A stretch of DNA of 46,554 nt from Theionarchaea archaeon. GTDB taxonomy: Archaea; Methanobacteriota_B; Thermococci; Methanofastidiosales; SZ-28-30. Under the pieces are notes generated by a model. The model saw nothing but the letters and a program-made list of their open reading frames with translations, did not search any database and was not told the origin of the DNA. The translations under genes and the position numbers were made by a program. Below are positions 42,562 to 46,554 of the stretch, piece after piece. The DNA is taken from positions 1-46,554 of the forward strand of contig JACVGW010000013.1 in the NCBI GenBank assembly GCA_018992565.1, read 5' to 3'. Position 1 is the stretch's first letter, and every line of letters begins with the position of its first letter.

Positions 42562-43608
42562 TCATTCTCTGCGCGAGGTTTTTACAATCAGTAGCAACAA
42601 TACCCCAACCATCGCCAGGATTGCACTCCATCCAGTATCCTTCTCCCACCACTCTCCTACAAAGAACAGGACTGTGTCATCAGGAGAAAACCAGCCGGAA
42701 TGACAGAGGAATCCCTCAGGAACATACTCGGGTGTCACATTTCTCTGTTCTTTACCATCTGCATTCATGATGTGGAGATCATACACACCCCTTTCCCCTA
42801 TTGCTGTAACAATATATGAAATTCTGCTGCCATCATGAGACCAGGTGGCCAATCCCTGGGTGTACCCCGTTGAGGTTAGGGCATGCTCTGAAGAACCATC
42901 TGTATTGATGCAGACTATATCATAGTTGCCGTGACAGGTCTTGTCGTCCACCAATCGCTCAAAGACAATCTTCCTTCCATCAGGACTCAATCGAGGGTCA
43001 TAATCTCCAAATGGCAGAACAGCTTTTCCCCATTCTCCTGCACGAGGGGGATTGGTGACAGGATGGGCCCCCGTTCCGTCATGGTTCATCATCCATATTT
43101 GACTCTCCCTAGTGAAGACAATAGTCTGACCAACCCAGTTGATGTCCCCATCGTGGAACCCAGAATCATACAGGAGGCTCACATTGCTCCCATCACTATT
43201 CATGATGTAAATATCCAGAGTCTCTCTAAAGGAAAGAAATGCAATCTTCTCTCCATCAGGGGACCAGCACGGGTATGTATCCATGACAGTATTGTCCGTT
43301 AACCTTCTAAAATTCCTTCCATCATACTGGATGCTGCAAATTTCCTCCTGGTCGCCTGTATCACCATATACCTGAGAGAAAACAAAGGTATCTCCCTTCC
43401 CATTCAATTGGAGTCCAGATATTTTTATTGAAGAGCTATAAATCAGAGAAATTTCCTCAGTAGCAAGATCAAAAGCGTAAATTCCCCATCTTTCTTCTCT
43501 GGGTACACTCTTACCCACAAGATCACCTTGCACGAGGAGCATGCAATTCATGCCTTCAAGCGCCAGAATCACCAGAAAGGAAATAACCACATATGCACTG
43601 TACTTCAT
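42562..43608 (-). CDS. TolB-like beta-propeller protein, membrane-anchored
   Basis: 348 aa from the ATG at 43608 (MKYSAYVVISFLVILALEGMN..., a signal peptide or N-terminal helix). Repeated PD40 motifs fill the middle: YPCWSPDGEKIAFLS, DPRLSPDGRKIVFER, LATWSHDGSRISYIV, alternating with DIYIMNSDGSN and DLHIMNADGKE strands, giving a propeller of about five to six blades. A C-terminal helix (SAILAMVGVLLLLIV) and KTSRRE anchor it. It likely binds or scaffolds proteins or sugars outside the cell. A TATA-like box at 43626-43635 supports 43608 over 43617. Confidence 0.75.
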   Translation of the reverse strand: MKYSAYVVISFLVILALEGMNCMLLVQGDLVGKSVPREERWGIYAFDLATEEISLIYSSSIKISGLQLNGKGDTFVFSQVYGDTGDQEEICSIQYDGRNFRRLTDNTVMDTYPCWSPDGEKIAFLSFRETLDIYIMNSDGSNVSLLYDSGFHDGDINWVGQTIVFTRESQIWMMNHDGTGAHPVTNPPRAGEWGKAVLPFGDYDPRLSPDGRKIVFERLVDDKTCHGNYDIVCINTDGSSEHALTSTGYTQGLATWSHDGSRISYIVTAIGERGVYDLHIMNADGKEQRNVTPEYVPEGFLCHSGWFSPDDTVLFFVGEWWEKDTGWSAILAMVGVLLLLIVKTSRRE

Positions 43609-43625
43609 ACGTGACATTTTTCACT

Positions 43626-43635
43626 GATATTTATG
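43626..43635 (-). promoter_or_regulatory. TATA-like box of the TolB-like gene
   Basis: GTCATAAATATC on the minus strand, centred about 23 nt before the ATG at 43608. Confidence 0.4.
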
Positions 43636-43725
43636 ACTTTTCTGGTTCATCCAGATTGGTAGAGTAGCATAGAGACAATGGCACTTGCTGCAAAAGCTTT
43701 TTTGAATGGAGAGTAATGAGAGAGT

Positions 43726-44289
43726 ATGACTGAGAACATTCATAATCCTTTCCTGGCGGGAGAACGAATCTACCTCAGGGCTGTGGAGACAGGAGACCTT
43801 CCACTGATCTGCAGGTGGGCGAATGATCCCGAGATCAGGAGACTGACTGGTGAGGTGCTGCCCATGAGCATGAACCAGGCCACAGAGTTTCTGGGTAGGA
43901 TATCTACTGAGAAAGAGAGAGTATGGTTCTCGGTAGTATTAAAAGAGAATGACCGCATTATAGGAGAAGCTGGACTCCTGAGAATGTTTCATTTCTGGAG
44001 GACTACAGATCTAACGCTTATTATTGGAGAGAAAGACTGCTGGGGAAAGGGATACGGTACAGAAGCTATACTCCTTCTGCTGGACTATGCCTTTGGATAT
44101 TTGAATTTCCACAGGGTGGCTGTTGGAGTGGTGGGCTTCAACGAGAAGGCATTACAATTCTACCAGAAAGTTGGGTTCAGGAAGGAAGGCATCCAGAGAG
44201 ATGGGTACTATTACGACCATCACTATCATGATTTTGTCATGATGAGTATTCTGGAAAATGAATTCAGGCCAGAGATTAAAAAGGTGTGA
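43726..44289 (+). CDS. GNAT acetyltransferase, RimJ/RimL type
   Basis: 187 aa. LAGERIYLRAVETGDLPLICRWANDPEI is the usual RimJ/RimL start, IIGEAGLLRM and DLTLIIGEKDCWGKGYGTEAILLLLDYAFGYLN contain the acetyl-CoA loop (CWGKGYGTEA), and NEKALQFYQKVGFRKEGIQRDGYYYDHHYHDFVMMSIL completes the fold. The family acetylates protein N-termini, aminoglycosides or small amines; which here is unknown. A plus-strand single gene, with only a weak TATA-like tract upstream. Confidence 0.85.
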   Translation: MTENIHNPFLAGERIYLRAVETGDLPLICRWANDPEIRRLTGEVLPMSMNQATEFLGRISTEKERVWFSVVLKENDRIIGEAGLLRMFHFWRTTDLTLIIGEKDCWGKGYGTEAILLLLDYAFGYLNFHRVAVGVVGFNEKALQFYQKVGFRKEGIQRDGYYYDHHYHDFVMMSILENEFRPEIKKV

Positions 44290-44589
44290 CTCTCTTCAGA
44301 ATATTCAGAGACATGTATCTAGCAAGAAGTCGTGATAGCACTGCGAGGGCTAGGCATCTAGGGAACATTGAATGAGAATTCCAATACAAGAGGTCTTTAT
44401 CAGTCAGTTAGATTCACCATTAATTTGATTTGGATATTCTCCCACAAATATTAGCTACATGCCAACTGGACCTCTGATGAAAGCTCTAATGACAAAAAGA
44501 ACGCTTGAGATTTTGCACAGACCGGCATCCGAAAATTCACAGCCTGAAAGAACCGGTATATGGAAAAGTCCTACCGTACTAGCCAAAAG
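44290..44589. other. Intergenic region with a doubtful 47-codon ORF
   Basis: 300 bp. A plus-strand ORF from 44459 to 44602 (MPTGPLMKALMTKRTLEILHR...) has no SD and overlaps the next gene's TATA box, so it is not called. Confidence 0.3.
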
Positions 44590-44590
44590 A

Positions 44591-44599
44591 CTTTTATAG
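44591..44599 (+). promoter_or_regulatory. TATA box of the four-helix membrane protein gene
   Basis: CTTTTATAG centred 25 nt before the ATG at 44620; leaderless. Confidence 0.65.
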
Positions 44600-44619
44600 T
44601 AGAAAGGAAAAGGAAATTC

Positions 44620-45207
44620 ATGACAATGGAACCTGAGTCAGAAGATAGCGAGAAGATCTGGAAGGAATTCCTGAGAAAGCATTGGAAAGCGGTTGCTTTG
44701 TTTGTCGCAGGAGTTATTCTGGTATTCCTAGATGCAATTCTTGTCTATTTATGGTTCGTAGAAAAAGCTCAAGTGACTGGTCTGGTACCAATGACTTTGA
44801 ACCTATGGGCCATGGGACATCTCGTGACTTTTGTGCTACACGTGATCTTCTGGGAAGTTCTCTTCACCGGAGCCCCGGTGATCTTGGTAGCAGTAGCAGT
44901 CTGGCAATTGTGGTGGGAAAAATTCCCTGATGACGAAAAGGAACGATACAGGCGCGGACATCTCCTCTCAGGTACTCGCTCGCGCAGCACAAACGGAGGG
45001 GGAGGAATATCGTTCTTAATCCTTATTGCGTTCATCATCAAGATCTACCTTGATGGAAACTGGAATATCCCTTTTGCAACGTGGACATTTGACTATCTGG
45101 TGTATTCCTGTGTCAAAGCACTACTCTGGGTTTTAATCATATGCGGAATACCTTTAGCAGTAGGAGGAACCTGGTGGTTACACCATGAAATGAAGAAGAA
45201 CCCCTAG
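44620..45207 (+). CDS. Four-helix membrane protein, function unknown
   Basis: 195 aa from the ATG at 44620 (MTMEPESEDSEKIWKEFL); the track start at 44560 lies above the TATA box. Hydrophobic segments: AVALFVAGVILVFLDAILVYLW, LVTFVLHVIFWEVLFTGAPVILVAVAVWQLWW, ISFLILIAFIIKIYL and CVKALLWVLIICGIPLAVGGTWWL, with a central charged loop containing GTRSRSTNGGGG. The acidic N-terminus and short basic tail suggest both ends face the cytoplasm. I do not recognise a family. Confidence 0.65.
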   Translation: MTMEPESEDSEKIWKEFLRKHWKAVALFVAGVILVFLDAILVYLWFVEKAQVTGLVPMTLNLWAMGHLVTFVLHVIFWEVLFTGAPVILVAVAVWQLWWEKFPDDEKERYRRGHLLSGTRSRSTNGGGGISFLILIAFIIKIYLDGNWNIPFATWTFDYLVYSCVKALLWVLIICGIPLAVGGTWWLHHEMKKNP

Positions 45208-45403
45208 TATTCTGAGTCCACTCTTACGCCTTGTTGAGGCAGGTTACCAGTGTTGGCGAGTGGTTAGACAGCTCTAACGGTGTTATTCTGCAAATAACAA
45301 ATAGCATCAAATCTCATAACGAAACCCTGTGGATAATTCACCGAATTGAATATGACATGTAGCCTTTACGACACTGAATGACTTCAACTTCAATTCTGGC
45401 GAA

Positions 45404-45413
45404 ACTATTATAG
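45404..45413 (+). promoter_or_regulatory. TATA box of hutI
   Basis: ACTATTATAGG centred about 28 nt before the ATG at 45436. Confidence 0.5.
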
Positions 45414-45435
45414 GCAGCATTCTCCAGAAATATAT

Positions 45436-46554
45436 ATGCTCGTCATCAAGAATGCCTCAGAACTCCTCACTCTAAAAGGTGGATCCAGGACAAAAGAGAG
45501 AATGAAGGACTTGGCTATCATTCAGAAGGGTGCTGTAGCTATGGAAGGAGAGACCATAACGGCAGTGGGAAAAACATCCAAAATTGACTGTGAAGGAGAA
45601 GCCATCGATGCGGAGGGAAAAGTGGTCATGCCAGGATTTGTGGACCCCCACACGCACTTGATTTTTGATGGTACTCGTGAGGAAGAGTTTCAAATGAAGA
45701 TTGAAGGGAAATCATACATGGAAATCATGAAAGCAGGGGGGGGAATCTATTACACTGTTGACAAGACACAGAAAGCCACCAAACAGCAACTGAAGAAGCG
45801 TGCAGCACGGACTCTGGACCGCATGCTGCAGTATGGAACCACCACAATAGAAGCGAAATCAGGATATGGCCTTGATCTGAAAACGGAAATTAAATCACTG
45901 GAGTGCATAAATGAAATTGAACATTCTGTTGAGCGCATACCCACGTATCTGGTCCATGCTGTACCCAGGGGGTTTTCCGGGGACTATATTCACCATGTAA
46001 TTGGAGATATCTTGCCGCGAGCAGCTCCCCTTGCAGAATTTGTGGACGTTTTTTGTGAAGAGGGAGTGTTTTCTTTTCAACAGACAAAAGAGATTGTAGA
46101 TGCTGCCCGGGGCTATGGGTTGCGTCCCCGGTTACATGTAGATGAATTCTCTTCTGGAGGGGCCGAACTGGCAGCTGACCTGGAATGCATGTCAGCAGAT
46201 CATCTGGAGAATACTACCAAAGCCGGGATTCAGAAGCTGGCAGAGAGCCAGACTGCCGGGATACTGCTGCCGGGTACACCCTTTGTCCTGAACGGGGAGT
46301 ATCCTGATGCTCGGCGGATGATCGAGGCAGGAGTTCTCGTGGCACTAGCGACCGATTTTAACCCAAATTGCCTGACAGAATCCATGCAGTTCATCATCAG
46401 TCTGGCCTGCATAAAAATGAGAATGACTCCAGCCGAGGCTATTACAGCAGCCACCGTGAATGCTGCGTATTCTGTGGGCAGAGAGAATATCGGATCCCTG
46501 GAGGTGGGAAACCAGGCAGACATCATTGTCCTTGATATACCCAATTACAAACAC
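45436..46554 (+). CDS. hutI: Imidazolonepropionase, histidine degradation (3' end cut off)
   Basis: 373 codons, open to the window edge, so not in the ORF track. VVMPGFVDPHTHLIFDG holds the metal-binding His-x-His, AGGGIYYTVDKT and EAKSGYGLD are HutI signatures, LVHAVPRGFSGDY and LRPRLHVDEFSSGGAELA carry further ligands, LLPGTPFVLNG and VALATDFNPNC the C-terminal catalytic loop with Asp. Normal HutI is about 400-415 aa, so only the last few dozen residues are missing. It converts 4-imidazolone-5-propionate to N-formimidoyl-glutamate. Other hut genes would be expected just past the window. Confidence 0.92.
   Translation, partial: MLVIKNASELLTLKGGSRTKERMKDLAIIQKGAVAMEGETITAVGKTSKIDCEGEAIDAEGKVVMPGFVDPHTHLIFDGTREEEFQMKIEGKSYMEIMKAGGGIYYTVDKTQKATKQQLKKRAARTLDRMLQYGTTTIEAKSGYGLDLKTEIKSLECINEIEHSVERIPTYLVHAVPRGFSGDYIHHVIGDILPRAAPLAEFVDVFCEEGVFSFQQTKEIVDAARGYGLRPRLHVDEFSSGGAELAADLECMSADHLENTTKAGIQKLAESQTAGILLPGTPFVLNGEYPDARRMIEAGVLVALATDFNPNCLTESMQFIISLACIKMRMTPAEAITAATVNAAYSVGRENIGSLEVGNQADIIVLDIPNYKH

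Noticed and set aside
42513-44385. Dispersed AATGAGAATTCC motif (about 42524 and 44368)
   Set aside because: Only a 12-bp match with weak flanking similarity; two copies are not enough to call a repeat family.
44459-44602. 47-codon ORF before the four-helix membrane protein
   Set aside because: No initiation signals; its end coincides with the next gene's TATA box; composition unremarkable.

Overview
The window reads as chromosomal DNA of an uncultured archaeon. The main evidence is promoter architecture: at a dozen or more genes an AT-rich TATA box (TTTATATA/CTTTATAAA type) lies about 24-28 nt upstream of the ATG, as expected for leaderless transcripts, while genes inside operons carry GGAGGT-type Shine-Dalgarno (SD) sequences. 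The gene content agrees: a DUF835 protein, FrhG/FrhB and HdrA/HdrCB modules, KorD/KorA, COG2509 and a tRNA-Pro(UGG). The phylum cannot be fixed by reading; an anaerobic, non-methanogenic euryarchaeal lineage such as Theionarchaea is a guess. No methanogenesis genes, CRISPR array, transposase or rRNA were seen.

Layout. 1-5.2 kb: a partial Isf-like iron-sulfur flavoprotein, a FrhG-FrhB fusion, a tiny Arg-rich ORF with its own promoter, SD and terminator, then a divergent COG2509 FAD dehydrogenase and DUF72 pair. 5.2-8.3 kb: tRNA-Pro, a DUF835 protein, a degenerate phosphoglycerate kinase paralogue and a UPF0175/DUF3368 toxin-antitoxin pair. 8.7-15.7 kb: a large secreted C25 (gingipain-family) protease with Ig-like repeats, a GNAT protein, two Cys-rich proteins (DUF3795 and a DUF6144-like protein) and an OPT transporter. 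15.8-22.9 kb: UppP, then a redox operon (tandem HdrA fusion, HdrCB, ferredoxin KorD, KorA, but no KorB/KorC) divergent from an Lrp/AsnC regulator. 22.9-28.6 kb: an Asp/Glu racemase, cysteine synthase, DapA, a Cys-rich PadR repressor divergent from arsM with four matching operators, and a frame-disrupted locus. 28.9-37.7 kb: a long same-strand cluster of transporter (DUF3311 + SSS), small DUF1795-like protein, M29/NicX-like metalloprotein, maleate-isomerase-like racemase, two divergent LysA-family decarboxylases, a class V aminotransferase and DapF. 38.1-46.6 kb: a TPP-dependent decarboxylase/ALS-like enzyme, a second C25 protease, a TolB-like propeller protein, GNAT, a four-helix membrane protein and a partial hutI.

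How it fits together. The picture is an anaerobic, protein- and amino-acid-using heterotroph. Surface proteases make peptides, OPT and SSS carriers import peptides and small solutes, and racemases, cysteine synthase, decarboxylases, histidine degradation and ferredoxin-linked 2-oxoacid oxidation process amino acids. HdrA/FrhB-type modules would handle ferredoxin, F420 and thiol electrons. DapA, DapF and at least one LysA also suggest lysine synthesis by the diaminopimelate route. These links are inferred from gene families and neighbourhood only.
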